Shown here: piece after piece, positions 1-7,543 of the stretch
How positions within the stretch are numbered: the first letter of the stretch is position 1
How the letters are laid out: each line of letters starts with the position of its first letter
Assembly: GCA_040080915.1 (NCBI GenBank)
Contig: JBEBHD010000112.1
Location: 1 to 15,855 of the forward strand
Length of the DNA stretch: 15,855 nt
Direction of reading: 5' to 3'
Source: M3007 sp040080915
Lineage (GTDB): Bacteria > Bacteroidota > Bacteroidia > Chitinophagales > Saprospiraceae
Translations under genes and position numbers: made by a program
Notes under the pieces: generated by a model
Database searches by the model: none
What the model was told of the DNA's origin: nothing
The model's input: the letters and a program-made list of their open reading frames with translations, nothing else

Positions 1-3000
1 TGTCGGGTGCCTGCATGCGCAGTGTCGCCAGGTTGGTGCGTGCCGAGTTCAGCGAATCGAGGTAGCGCGTAACGTAATTTACGATATGCCACTCCGAGTA
101 CGCGAAGACTGTGGCAAAATCCCCCGGTTCGATATTCAAAACCGTTTTTACACTGGCAGAACAGTTGGCATCGTCGAAGTTCACCATGTCGGCAAAGCCG
201 AAAATGATGTTGATGGCTTCGCCAAAAAATATATCGCCGCCCTGCTCGCCCACCACCAGTTCACCATCGCTCGTGGATAGTTTCTGAGAGGTCATCGTAC
301 AGGTCTGGAACGATGAATCCGTCGTTTTTTGGTAGGTGACCTGAAACTCGGCCCCGATATCGAAAATTGGGCCAGCCTCGCCGATAGTTCCTATTCCGAG
401 CGGTGCCGCAACCGTCTGAATAGCCCCACCGAGGTGGAACTCAAGCCCTCCCCCGCCGCCGACCTCGTAGTTATCCAGCACCGTGTATGTTTTGCAAACC
501 TTGGTGTTTTCTTCCAAAAACGAGTAACTGCCGTCGCCGGGCGGGTCGCGCAGAATCACGGTGGGTGTTTCGGGCAGCAAGGTCGTAAACGTGTTTTCCT
601 TGTTCCGAATCCCGGTGATGACGGCCTCTGCCACAAGGCTGGACGAACGTCCGGCCACCGAAGTGCCCACGATCTGGATGGATTTTACATACGGGGGCGA
701 GGGGTTCGGATTGGCCACTTTGAACCGGTAGCGCAGCAGCCCGTTACTCATCACGGTGTCCAGCACCTGTTCGGCGATGAAGTTGATGAGCCGAAAATTC
801 GCTGTATCCAAAAAACAAACCCCGTCGTCGAGCGTGTCACCAGACACGGTTTCTGTGATCGGGACGTACTGTTCTTTGAGTTTTATATCGAGCGTGACAG
901 TTTGATCTTTGTCAAAAACAATTGTCGGGCAAGTGGGCGAAACTGGTTCGAGGCCGCTTAGCACCACCACCTCCGGCGGAGCAAAGTAGATGAAATCAAT
1001 CATGGTGTCCGTCTTGGTCAGATTGATGGTAGCCCCGCCAAGTACCTGAAAGAAATTCTTCACGTCCGGGTCAGAATGTTCCACGACTGAAACGGTCAAC
1101 AATTCCAAGGGTGGCAATTCGGTGAGTTCGTAATTGCCCTCTTGGTTGTCTATGATGAGCTGGCGCTCCAAGCAGCCGTCACCGGAGCGCACCTTCACGA
1201 CGCAGATGGTACCGATTCCCGTTCCCGGCGGCGGCTTGATGACCGATTTTTTGCACAAACCGCCTGCAATCTTACCTGACACCTTGCGCGTGGTGGTGAC
1301 GTTGAACAAAATACCGGCAATTGGGCTGGTCACGTTGGTCACCTCCCAAGTAGCGGGCGCAAAGTTGTACCCCTCGAATTTTGGCTCCAGCAGGGCGTTG
1401 TCGCCGGGGGTGAAGTCAATCAGAAATTTACCCGTAGAATCGGTAAAAATTTTGGGTTTGAACGACTCGCCGTTCACTAAAATTTCTACGTTCGGTGCGA
1501 AGCAGTCCGTGTTTTGGTAACGGACAAAACCCGTGACCGGCACTGTGGAGCGGTCGGCAAAATCCACCTGGTCCACCGAAGTGATGCTGGGGTTGAGCGT
1601 CACTTGGCGAGTGCCGGGCGAGAACTCGTGCGGCTCTGTAGCCTGCCGGGCGGCAAAGGGTGTCCAGTCCGTGCCGTAGCCTGTGCCGAAGCCCAGCAAC
1701 AGCGAGCCGCTGTTATTCAGGCGGTTGCCGCTGCCCTCGTTGAGAGCGAAGTGGACGCGCAGGCCGTTTTCCTGCATGTCGCGTGGAAACTGGAAGTGAT
1801 TTTGAATGTTGGTAGCGCTGAGGGTGGTGTCGTAGATGGCTACTTCGTCTATCAGGCCGCCGTAGTTGTCGATGGTGCCTGTTCCGCTGGGTCGGGCACC
1901 GAGCATCCAGGTTTGGGAAGTGTCCGACCAGTTGCCGCCGACGTTGGTGAACGTATGGCTGCCGAGCGATACCCCGTTTTTGTAGGCGGTCACGGTCCGA
2001 TTTGTTCCACTGCTGTCAATCGTGAAGGCGAGGTGTTTGTAACCCATACCGAGCAGGCCGAAGTTTTTTTCCTGCCCGTTGATCACGAACTTGATGTCGT
2101 TGTCCGTGCCGTTGGGCGTGAGCATGAGGCGAAAATCGTTGGTGCCCCATTTTTTGGAAATAACACACTGGGAACCATCCGGGCCAGCGCTGTTGATCCA
2201 CAGTTCGAGGGTGGATTTGGGTGTGAGGGAAAAATTGGGCAACGTGGCGTAGTCACTCTGGCTGCGTGCGAAACGCAGCGCCCGATACATGTAAAAATCC
2301 TTGGAAGGCCGGGCAAGAAAGGTAGTGCCTGTGCCATAACTGACCGATTCGATGCGGTAAAAACCCTCGCCGTTGGTCAGGCCGGAAGTGCTCACGGGCG
2401 GACGGTCAGTATCAAAAGCAGCCCCGCAGAAGTACAGTTTAGTGCGCTTGATGAGGTCGAACGATTTGGTGCCCTGCTCTTCATCGAATTTCCAGTAGTA
2501 TTTCAGGTCGGGGGTAAGGGAGGAAGCTGTTCCAGTCACCACTTCGGCGAGGTCTATCTCGTCGAGGCGGCGGTGGTACAGGCGCAATTCGTCCATCCGC
2601 CCGTTCCAGCCCGTATGACCGGTGCGGCCGCCGAAGCGGATTTCGTCGGCAGACGGCACGGGCGGCAAGTCGTTTATGGCCACTAAGTCGCCGTCCAAGT
2701 ACAACCGCCCTTTTCCGCCAGCATCCACGGAAAGGGCGATGTTGTGCCAGCCGTTTTTGGTGCTGTCGGGAAATTGCCCGGTCAGCAACGTGGTACTATT
2801 GAAAGTTTGCGCCACCTGGATGCCTTCGTGCCCGCCAGCGCTTTGCAATGGGCGGACAAACAGCGGAAAGGGCGAAAAATCGAGTATGCCCGCGTTTGCC
2901 TGTGCGGAATCGGTTTTGACCCAAAAAGTGAGTGTCCACTCACCATTTGCCGCAGGCAGAATACTGACTGTGTCGTTGAAAAATGCGCCGTCTGCTGCAT

Positions 3001-3637
3001 CGAATTTCACCGAAAAACCCTGCATGGGGGTGAGCGTGACGAGCGCTCCGGGCACGGGGCTGCCGTTCATGGTTTGCACCTGTCCGGTTACAACGCCGTT
3101 GGGCACCTGAAAACCGAGTGCTTTGCCAGCGACACCTTCGCCGTACACGTTGATGCCGCGCACTTCGTAGTTGTAGGGCCGCCCGGCTATAACATTGAAG
3201 TCGTTGTAATTGCGAATATTGCTGGCCACAGTGATAAGGAAAACGCCGTCGCGGTACAAGTTGAAGCCCTGGGTAGGGTTTGGCCCAAGCGGATTGAGTA
3301 CCCACGAAATTTGGATGCGATCTAGCAGGTCGCCCTGCGTGGCCGTGACGATTGGCGCGAAAGGCGGGATCAGGATTTGCCCGAAGGAACCGAAGGCCAT
3401 GTCGTTGTCGGGCGTGGTTATCGGCCCGACGAGCATTTGCCCCACCACCATGTCGGTACGACGCGAGGAGTTACGCACATCAATGCCCGAACCGTAGTTG
3501 AAAAAAACCTGGCCTGGCCGGATAGACAAGGCACCCGCCGGGTTGCAGGAGGGGTCGGACTGGCCGAAACTATTGGCTTGGCTTCCAAAAATAAAAAGCG
3601 AAAAAGCAAGCAGCCGGGTATAGCGAAGATATTTCAT
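1..3637 (-). CDS. Giant secreted LamG/FN3 multidomain surface protein, N-terminal part (C terminus beyond window)
   Basis: An open frame of 1,212 codons runs from ATG at 3637 off the left edge with no stop, so only the N-terminal part is seen. The start MKYLRYTRLLAFSLFIFG is a signal peptide. Domains in order: an FN3-like module at about residues 90-180 (NYEVRGINVYGEG); a carboxypeptidase-regulatory-like strand repeat at about 181-205 (GQVQTMNGSPVPGALVTLTP); a first concanavalin/LamG jellyroll at about 206-382 (WHNIALSVDAGGKGRLYLDG, then RMDELRLYHRRL); a second LamG at about 449-630 (LRFARSQSDYATLPNFSLTP, then GLIDEVAIYDTTLS); a second regulatory-like domain at about 697-780; and a Gly-rich turn near 1057. 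Such modules bind carbohydrate or protein in extracellular Bacteroidota proteins, so adhesion or cell-surface structure is inferred; no catalytic motif is visible. It lies 101 bases after the stop of the next gene upstream, with no clear promoter. Type IX sorting cannot be judged without the C terminus. Confidence 0.85.
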   Translation of the reverse strand, partial: MKYLRYTRLLAFSLFIFGSQANSFGQSDPSCNPAGALSIRPGQVFFNYGSGIDVRNSSRRTDMVVGQMLVGPITTPDNDMAFGSFGQILIPPFAPIVTATQGDLLDRIQISWVLNPLGPNPTQGFNLYRDGVFLITVASNIRNYNDFNVIAGRPYNYEVRGINVYGEGVAGKALGFQVPNGVVTGQVQTMNGSPVPGALVTLTPMQGFSVKFDAADGAFFNDTVSILPAANGEWTLTFWVKTDSAQANAGILDFSPFPLFVRPLQSAGGHEGIQVAQTFNSTTLLTGQFPDSTKNGWHNIALSVDAGGKGRLYLDGDLVAINDLPPVPSADEIRFGGRTGHTGWNGRMDELRLYHRRLDEIDLAEVVTGTASSLTPDLKYYWKFDEEQGTKSFDLIKRTKLYFCGAAFDTDRPPVSTSGLTNGEGFYRIESVSYGTGTTFLARPSKDFYMYRALRFARSQSDYATLPNFSLTPKSTLELWINSAGPDGSQCVISKKWGTNDFRLMLTPNGTDNDIKFVINGQEKNFGLLGMGYKHLAFTIDSSGTNRTVTAYKNGVSLGSHTFTNVGGNWSDTSQTWMLGARPSGTGTIDNYGGLIDEVAIYDTTLSATNIQNHFQFPRDMQENGLRVHFALNEGSGNRLNNSGSLLLGFGTGYGTDWTPFAARQATEPHEFSPGTRQVTLNPSITSVDQVDFADRSTVPVTGFVRYQNTDCFAPNVEILVNGESFKPKIFTDSTGKFLIDFTPGDNALLEPKFEGYNFAPATWEVTNVTSPIAGILFNVTTTRKVSGKIAGGLCKKSVIKPPPGTGIGTICVVKVRSGDGCLERQLIIDNQEGNYELTELPPLELLTVSVVEHSDPDVKNFFQVLGGATINLTKTDTMIDFIYFAPPEVVVLSGLEPVSPTCPTIVFDKDQTVTLDIKLKEQYVPITETVSGDTLDDGVCFLDTANFRLINFIAEQVLDTVMSNGLLRYRFKVANPNPSPPYVKSIQIVGTSVAGRSSSLVAEAVITGIRNKENTFTTLLPETPTVILRDPPGDGSYSFLEENTKVCKTYTVLDNYEVGGGGGLEFHLGGAIQTVAAPLGIGTIGEAGPIFDIGAEFQVTYQKTTDSSFQTCTMTSQKLSTSDGELVVGEQGGDIFFGEAINIIFGFADMVNFDDANCSASVKTVLNIEPGDFATVFAYSEWHIVNYVTRYLDSLNSARTNLATLRMQAPD

Positions 3638-3738
3638 GAGTGGCAGTAATATTTAAGCGAAAGTGGTTCGGCATGGTGGCTTCTGACGTTTCATTTGTTA
3701 AAAGCATGGAAAGTCTAACCACCTGTCTGAAAATGTTG

Positions 3739-4833
3739 TCAGAACCTTCGTACGGCTCGGACACGGAAAGACGAAGTTTTGGTCGAAGATGTTTGCGCGC
3801 CTCCGTTGAAGTTTTGCGCCCAAGCATTGGTGCCGCTGACCGAGCTGGAACTCCAGTACGAGCTATTGTTGAAACCGCCCAGGCTGACGGCTTTCAAGTT
3901 GTCGTACATGAGGTCCAGTTCATCTTTGCTGGGCAGAAACCAATCGCTGTAGCCGTTTAGCACTAATTCGTCGCAGAGAATGGCGGCGATGCCCGCTGTG
4001 GCGCAGCTGTCTTTGTCCACAATGGAAGCCGTATTAGCCTCACCGCATCCGCGTTTGGTTCCAAAAGCATGGGTCATAGGCGTGCCAGAGCAGCCCCAGA
4101 CAGCGCCAGTAGACTGGTCACTCAGCGCAGCCACCAAGCCGTGCTGGCCTTTGGCATCTACATAAAAAATGATGCCTCCGGCGTACTCTTCGCCGACCTG
4201 CCGTACACTGCCGGAGACATGTTGCCACAGTAGGCCGTCGTAGTAGTAAAAGCCTCTGATTTTGTCCGTCTGAAAAACGAGCAGGCCGATGTCGGGCTGA
4301 ACAATGGCCCGTTTTTGAGCGTCGGTCATGCGCGGGATCAACAGTCCCTTCGCCAGGGCATTGATATCGAGCAATGCCGAAGCACTGGGGTTGACCGTAC
4401 CGATACCAACCGAACCGGTAGAAGGAAATTCGTTGTTCGAGCCGAGCAGTGCCAAGCCTGCGGGCGCGGCCGTCAGGCGGGGACGGGGCATGTATTCCGG
4501 CCCGGTGCCGTTGCCAAGGCTCACGCCGAGGTAGTAGGGCTGGTCAAACGGAGCGTTGAGCGCGGTGCCGGACCCGAGAACTACGTTGTACTTGCCGCCG
4601 GTGACTTTCAGGCTGTCAAAGGTGTCGCCCCAGACGGAATCAGCTGCCGCAGTACTGGTGGCGCTTTTCCAGAGTTTGAACGTGAGCTGGTAAAAACTGT
4701 CGGGCGCAGCCTGACCGTTGTCCTGCACGAGTATGCCCTGAAGCGAGAGGTTGGCAATTTGGGCGTTGCCGGAAGTAGCAGCAAACAGGGCCGCGATCAC
4801 GAACACGAATAGGACGTGGGCTATTTTTTTCAT
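3739..4833 (-). CDS. Secreted tail-fibre-like protein with C-terminal DUF1566-like domain, paralog A
   Basis: This 364-residue protein starts at ATG 4833 with MKKIAHVLFVFVIAALFAA and a likely signal-peptidase site after A24. Residues about 25-130 form a beta-rich N-terminal domain (LQGIL, YQLTFKLW, PFDQPYYLGVSLGNG, PRPRLTAAP). Residues 138-205 carry the Bacteroidota surface/tail-fibre linker motifs SVGIGT, GLLIPRMT and GLLVFQTD...GFYYYDG. The C terminus from about 215 is DUF1566-like: GGIIFYVD, GYSDWFLPSKDELDLMY at 294-310, YWSSSS at 326-331, and a terminal FRVRAVRRF. DUF1566 belongs to the C-type-lectin-like group, so ligand binding is plausible but unproven. Four cysteines (248, 263, 277, 287) could form two disulfides. 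It lies 42 bases after paralog B, likely in one transcript, and shares the whole architecture with paralogs B and C. It has no type IX sorting domain. Confidence 0.85.
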   Translation of the reverse strand: MKKIAHVLFVFVIAALFAATSGNAQIANLSLQGILVQDNGQAAPDSFYQLTFKLWKSATSTAAADSVWGDTFDSLKVTGGKYNVVLGSGTALNAPFDQPYYLGVSLGNGTGPEYMPRPRLTAAPAGLALLGSNNEFPSTGSVGIGTVNPSASALLDINALAKGLLIPRMTDAQKRAIVQPDIGLLVFQTDKIRGFYYYDGLLWQHVSGSVRQVGEEYAGGIIFYVDAKGQHGLVAALSDQSTGAVWGCSGTPMTHAFGTKRGCGEANTASIVDKDSCATAGIAAILCDELVLNGYSDWFLPSKDELDLMYDNLKAVSLGGFNNSSYWSSSSVSGTNAWAQNFNGGAQTSSTKTSSFRVRAVRRF

Positions 4834-4875
4834 AAATAAGAAGTTGCTTGTGCGTTGGTCAGAGGGCGGTTTCGG

Positions 4876-6024
4876 TCAGAATGCCCGTACCGGGCGAACC
4901 CGTTTGTTGTTGTTTTTTTCGGTGGAAGCGACGGTGCCGCTGCCGAAATTTATGTACCAAGCCTCGTCGGAATCGCTGAACACACTCGACGAGCTCCAGT
5001 AGTCGGAAGAATCGTTTATGGTGGTTACAAAGTTGCCGATACCCTGCAGGCGCAGGTTTTGGTACATCAAACTGAGTTCGTCTTTGGACGGCAAAAACCA
5101 GTCGCTATAGCCGTCGGCGACCAATTCGTGGCAAACCCAAGCCGCTCGCAAGTCTTCGTAGTCATCGGTCTGATCAACAATGGTTCGGGTATTGTCGTAC
5201 CCGACCCCGACAGCTGTTCCGTTGGCCTCGTTTACACTGCTTCCATTGCCGGAATTCCAAAACCAAGTACTGCCCGGCCCCATTGAGGGCGACACGGTCA
5301 CGTCGGCTGGAGCAGCCGCGAGTCCGTGCTGGCCGGTTTCATCTACATAAAAAACATACCCGCCCTCGTGCAGCGTGCCGAGCTGGATTGGGGCCACGTT
5401 CAGGTTGGATATCTGTCGCCACGTCGCGTTGTCGCGAAAGTAGAAACCAGGGTCGTTATCGGTCTGAAAAACTAGTAGACCATCTGCTGGTGCGGCAACT
5501 CCGTTGCGCTGCAATTGTGTGATGCGCGGGATCAGTACACCATTGGACGTGGATTCCACCATGAGCAGGGCGCTGGTGGTGTCGGGTCGGGCGGTGCCGA
5601 TGCCCATGGGGCCGCTGTTGGGCAGGATGTTGCTCTGCCCCTGCAGCGACAGCACGAAAGGAGCCGAGGTGAGCATGGGCCGGGGCTGCAGTTCCGAGCC
5701 TGCACTCATGCTGATGCCGAGGTAGTACGTCTGGTCGAAGGGCACGTCGAGTGCCGTAGGCCCGGTGCCGAGCAGGACGTTGTACACGCCGCCCGTGATT
5801 TCCACATCGGAGAAGGAATCCTCCCAAACTTTGTCGGAGGCATTGGTACTGGTGGGGTGTTTCCAAAGTTTGAACTTGAGCGTGTACACGCCGTCGTCCA
5901 CGGCCTTGCCATCGCTTTTGCGCAGCACGCCCTGCACAGAGAGGACGGCGGGTTGGGCATCAAGCGCCGTGGCGAACGCGACAAAAAGCAGGACTACGCC
6001 AAATGCTGAGAATGTTTTTTTCAT
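4876..6024 (-). CDS. Secreted tail-fibre-like protein with C-terminal DUF1566-like domain, paralog B
   Basis: This 382-residue protein starts at ATG 6024 (MKKTFSAFGVVLLFVAFATA). A TTG codon in frame at 6036 is less likely because it puts residues ahead of a normal signal peptide. The order matches its neighbours: LSVQGVL, LKFKLWKHP, PFDQTYYLGISM, PRPMLTSAP, MGIGTARP (140-147), NGVLIPRIT (161-169), GLLVFQTDNDPGFYF (182-196), then a DUF1566-like head with GGYVFYVD, GYSDWFLPSKDELSLMYQNL at 305-324, YWSSSSV at 342-348 and terminal RVRPVRAF. The segment before the end is Asn/Lys-rich (EKNNNK), encoded by a GTT repeat beside a seven-T run on the plus strand at about 4904-4918. Compared with paralog A, the cysteines are largely replaced; C298 remains in WVCHEL, aligning with C287 in ILCDEL. 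Function is unknown; a secreted ligand-binding role is inferred. Confidence 0.84.
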   Translation of the reverse strand: MKKTFSAFGVVLLFVAFATALDAQPAVLSVQGVLRKSDGKAVDDGVYTLKFKLWKHPTSTNASDKVWEDSFSDVEITGGVYNVLLGTGPTALDVPFDQTYYLGISMSAGSELQPRPMLTSAPFVLSLQGQSNILPNSGPMGIGTARPDTTSALLMVESTSNGVLIPRITQLQRNGVAAPADGLLVFQTDNDPGFYFRDNATWRQISNLNVAPIQLGTLHEGGYVFYVDETGQHGLAAAPADVTVSPSMGPGSTWFWNSGNGSSVNEANGTAVGVGYDNTRTIVDQTDDYEDLRAAWVCHELVADGYSDWFLPSKDELSLMYQNLRLQGIGNFVTTINDSSDYWSSSSVFSDSDEAWYINFGSGTVASTEKNNNKRVRPVRAF

Positions 6025-6059
6025 CGAAGGAGACAATGTGGTGATGGATTGGGAGTAAC

Positions 6060-6190
6060 CTTTCCAGGTTTTATACTTCGCGCTGCGAGGTTTCGTGCAT
6101 GGCCTTCGGCCTAATATTTTGATTAGCAGCGCTCAGTATGACAAAAATGGCTTCGCACCTTACGGTGCGAAGTATAAAAACCCGGTAAAG
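6060..6190. repeat. Palindromic dispersed-repeat or MITE-like element between paralogs B and C
   Basis: The 131-base interval is bounded by imperfect inverted arms of 22 and 24 bases (6060-6081 and 6167-6190), both containing the core TTTTATACTTCGC or its complement, with neighbouring CTTT/AAAG ends. Inside are a small GGCCTTCGGCC palindrome (6101-6111) and a perfect 9-bp hairpin (6151-6172). The segment TGTCATACTGAGCG, read on the minus strand, resembles intergenic repeats I recall from Bacteroidota genomes. No ORF is inside. Repeat status cannot be proved from one copy. Confidence 0.5.
6143..6172 (-). terminator. Candidate intrinsic terminator after paralog C
   Basis: On the minus strand, a perfect 9-bp stem CTTCGCACC/GGTGCGAAG with a four-base loop lies 29 bases after the stop of paralog C. 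It is followed by CC and then ATTTTTG. The T tract is short and offset from the stem, so termination may be partial. It lies within the palindromic repeat element. Confidence 0.4.
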
Positions 6191-6201
6191 TTGTACCATT
6201 A

Positions 6202-7350
6202 TTAAAACGCCCGGATCATGCGCACGCGGGCCAGTGTGCCTTTGGTTGTTGCGTCGGGAACGGTGCCAGTGCTGCCGGTGAACTGCATGCGCCAGGCTGT
6301 GTTGGCATCATTTTCCGTGGAGCTCCAGTAATATTGGTTGGCTCCGAAACTGCCAATGCCTGCCACGTGCAGGTTTTTGTGCATGAGCTCCAGTTCGCCT
6401 TTACTGGGTAAATGCCAATCCGTGTAGCCGTTTGAGAAAGTAATTTTATCGGCCCGTTCGGCGGCAATGTCACCTACTCCGCCGCCGCCAATACTGGCGC
6501 AATCGTCGTACACGATCGTGATCGTATTGGCCCGTCCGCTGCCGATGGCCGTGCCACGCGCAGCGGGCAGCGCGATGGCCTCGCAACCCCACTTGTACGT
6601 GGTAGCATCGGCGATTGAATTGAGCGATGCGGCAATGAGGCCGTGAACGCCCGAAGGGTCGAGGTAAAAAATGAAACCGCCCTGAGTCGAGTCGCCGATG
6701 CTATAGGGGGAGTTGTTGGCAAACTCGTTGACCGACTTCCAAGCGCTACCGGTGTAGTAATAAAATCCGGGGGAGTTGTCGGTCTGGAAGATCAACAGGC
6801 CGTTTGCCGGGTTGGCAATGGCATCGCGGTTGGCCTTGGTCATGCGCGGGATAAGCACGCCCTTTGTGGTGGATTGTATCTCCATTTTGGCGCTGGCATG
6901 GGGGCTGGACGTACCAATGCCGACGCTGCCGGAAGAGGGGAAAATGTTTGTGCTGCCCAGCAGCGATAGGGCGTAAGGAGCTGAGGCCAACCGAGGACGA
7001 GGCGAAAACTCTGCGCCGTTACCAGTGCCGATGCTCACACCGAGGTAGTACGGTTTGTCGAAAGGCGCGTTCAGCACCGTGGCGCCATCGCCCAGCACTA
7101 TTTCGTACAGGCCGCCGAGGATGGGCACGTTGGTTTTGGTTTCCTGCCAAACGGCAGTACCGCCGGTTTCGGCATCCCAAAGTTTAAAGGTGAGGGTGTA
7201 TGCGTTGCCATAGGGCACGGTGCTGCCGTCGGCGTTTTTCAGCACGCCCTGCACCGTAAGCGTGGCGTTTTGTGCCAGCAAGGCAGGTGAAACCACGGTG
7301 ACTATGCTGAAAAAAAGTGCAAGGGGAACATGCCTGTTTGCCAAAATCAT
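6202..7350 (-). CDS. Secreted tail-fibre-like protein with C-terminal DUF1566-like domain, paralog C (first of three)
   Basis: This 382-residue protein starts at ATG 7350. The N terminus MILANRHVPLALFFSIVTVVSPALLA is a signal peptide cleaved near A26. The mature part follows the family plan: LTVQGVLKNADG, YTLTFKLWDA, PFDKPYYLGVSIGTGNG, PRPRLASAPYALSLLGS, SVGIGTSSP (142-150), GVLIPRMT (164-171), GLLIFQTDNSPGFYYYTG (184-201), then GGFIFYLD, GYTDWHLPSKGELELMHKNL (308-327), YYWSSTE (340-346) and a terminal ARVRMIRAF. It is the only one of the three with a clear promoter (7367-7397), so it is probably the leading gene of the cluster. A candidate terminator follows its stop, so read-through to paralogs B and A is uncertain. 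No enzyme motif is seen; a secreted binding or surface role is inferred from the fold. Confidence 0.85.
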   Translation of the reverse strand: MILANRHVPLALFFSIVTVVSPALLAQNATLTVQGVLKNADGSTVPYGNAYTLTFKLWDAETGGTAVWQETKTNVPILGGLYEIVLGDGATVLNAPFDKPYYLGVSIGTGNGAEFSPRPRLASAPYALSLLGSTNIFPSSGSVGIGTSSPHASAKMEIQSTTKGVLIPRMTKANRDAIANPANGLLIFQTDNSPGFYYYTGSAWKSVNEFANNSPYSIGDSTQGGFIFYLDPSGVHGLIAASLNSIADATTYKWGCEAIALPAARGTAIGSGRANTITIVYDDCASIGGGGVGDIAAERADKITFSNGYTDWHLPSKGELELMHKNLHVAGIGSFGANQYYWSSTENDANTAWRMQFTGSTGTVPDATTKGTLARVRMIRAF

Positions 7351-7366
7351 GGGCGATTTTTTTTGG

Positions 7367-7397
7367 CAAAGCTACGGGTTGTTTGTAGCGGGCACAA
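7367..7397 (-). promoter_or_regulatory. Bacteroidota-type promoter for paralog C
   Basis: Read on the minus strand, TTG (7397-7395) is followed by 20 bases and then TAGCTTTG (7374-7367). This fits the TTG-N17-23-TAnnTTTG pattern known for the Bacteroidota primary sigma factor. The start codon at 7350 follows after 16 bases, giving a short A-rich leader. A 7-bp palindrome at 7397-7414 abuts the TTG box. Confidence 0.6.
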
Positions 7398-7414
7398 TCA
7401 CATTTTGATGTGAT
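7397..7414. promoter_or_regulatory. Operator-like palindrome next to the paralog C promoter
   Basis: ATCACAT-TTTG-ATGTGAT is a perfect 7-bp inverted repeat with a four-base spacer. It touches the upstream promoter element of paralog C by one base. The half-site order TCACA-N6-TGTGA is the reverse of the CRP consensus, so no known regulator is assigned. It may be a binding site for a dimeric regulator or only a small hairpin. Confidence 0.3.
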
Positions 7415-7475
7415 CCCAACAGACGACGGTGCTGATCTGGCGCACGCTACTCGGCCTTTTCAAATTCACCGCTGA

Positions 7476-7543
7476 AACGCAGAGGCGCAGAGGTTTTCAA
7501 AGAGTTTACGCTGCTTGCGTTTTTCTCCCCTGCGCTTCGCGTT
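7476..7543. repeat. Imperfect inverted repeat overlapping the 3' end of paaA
   Basis: AACGCAGAGGCGCAGAGG (7476-7493) is nearly complementary to CCCCTGCGCTTCGCGTT (7527-7543), with one gap and few mismatches. The motif resembles a 'GCAGAGGCGCAGAG' intergenic repeat I recall as widespread. The right arm lies inside the paaA coding region and encodes part of its last residues; the stop codon (7506-7508) lies between the arms. No T tract follows, so it is not a typical terminator. Confidence 0.5.

Noticed and set aside
329..3325. Long plus-strand open frames opposite the LamG gene (for example 1514-2686)
   Set aside because: Their translations lack recognisable motifs, while the minus strand gives one continuous frame with signal peptide, FN3 and LamG patterns. 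They are antisense shadows.
3640..7350. Diversity-generating retroelement acting on the DUF1566-like C termini
   Set aside because: DUF1566-type heads can be targets of such elements, but no reverse transcriptase, accessory gene or near-identical template repeat is seen in the window, and the 3638-3738 spacer does not resemble the end of paralog A. The Asn codons in paralog B are common for this domain.
7397..7414. CRP/FNR binding site
   Set aside because: The half-sites are in the reverse order of the CRP consensus (TCACA-N6-TGTGA, not TGTGA-N6-TCACA), so only an unnamed palindrome is reported.
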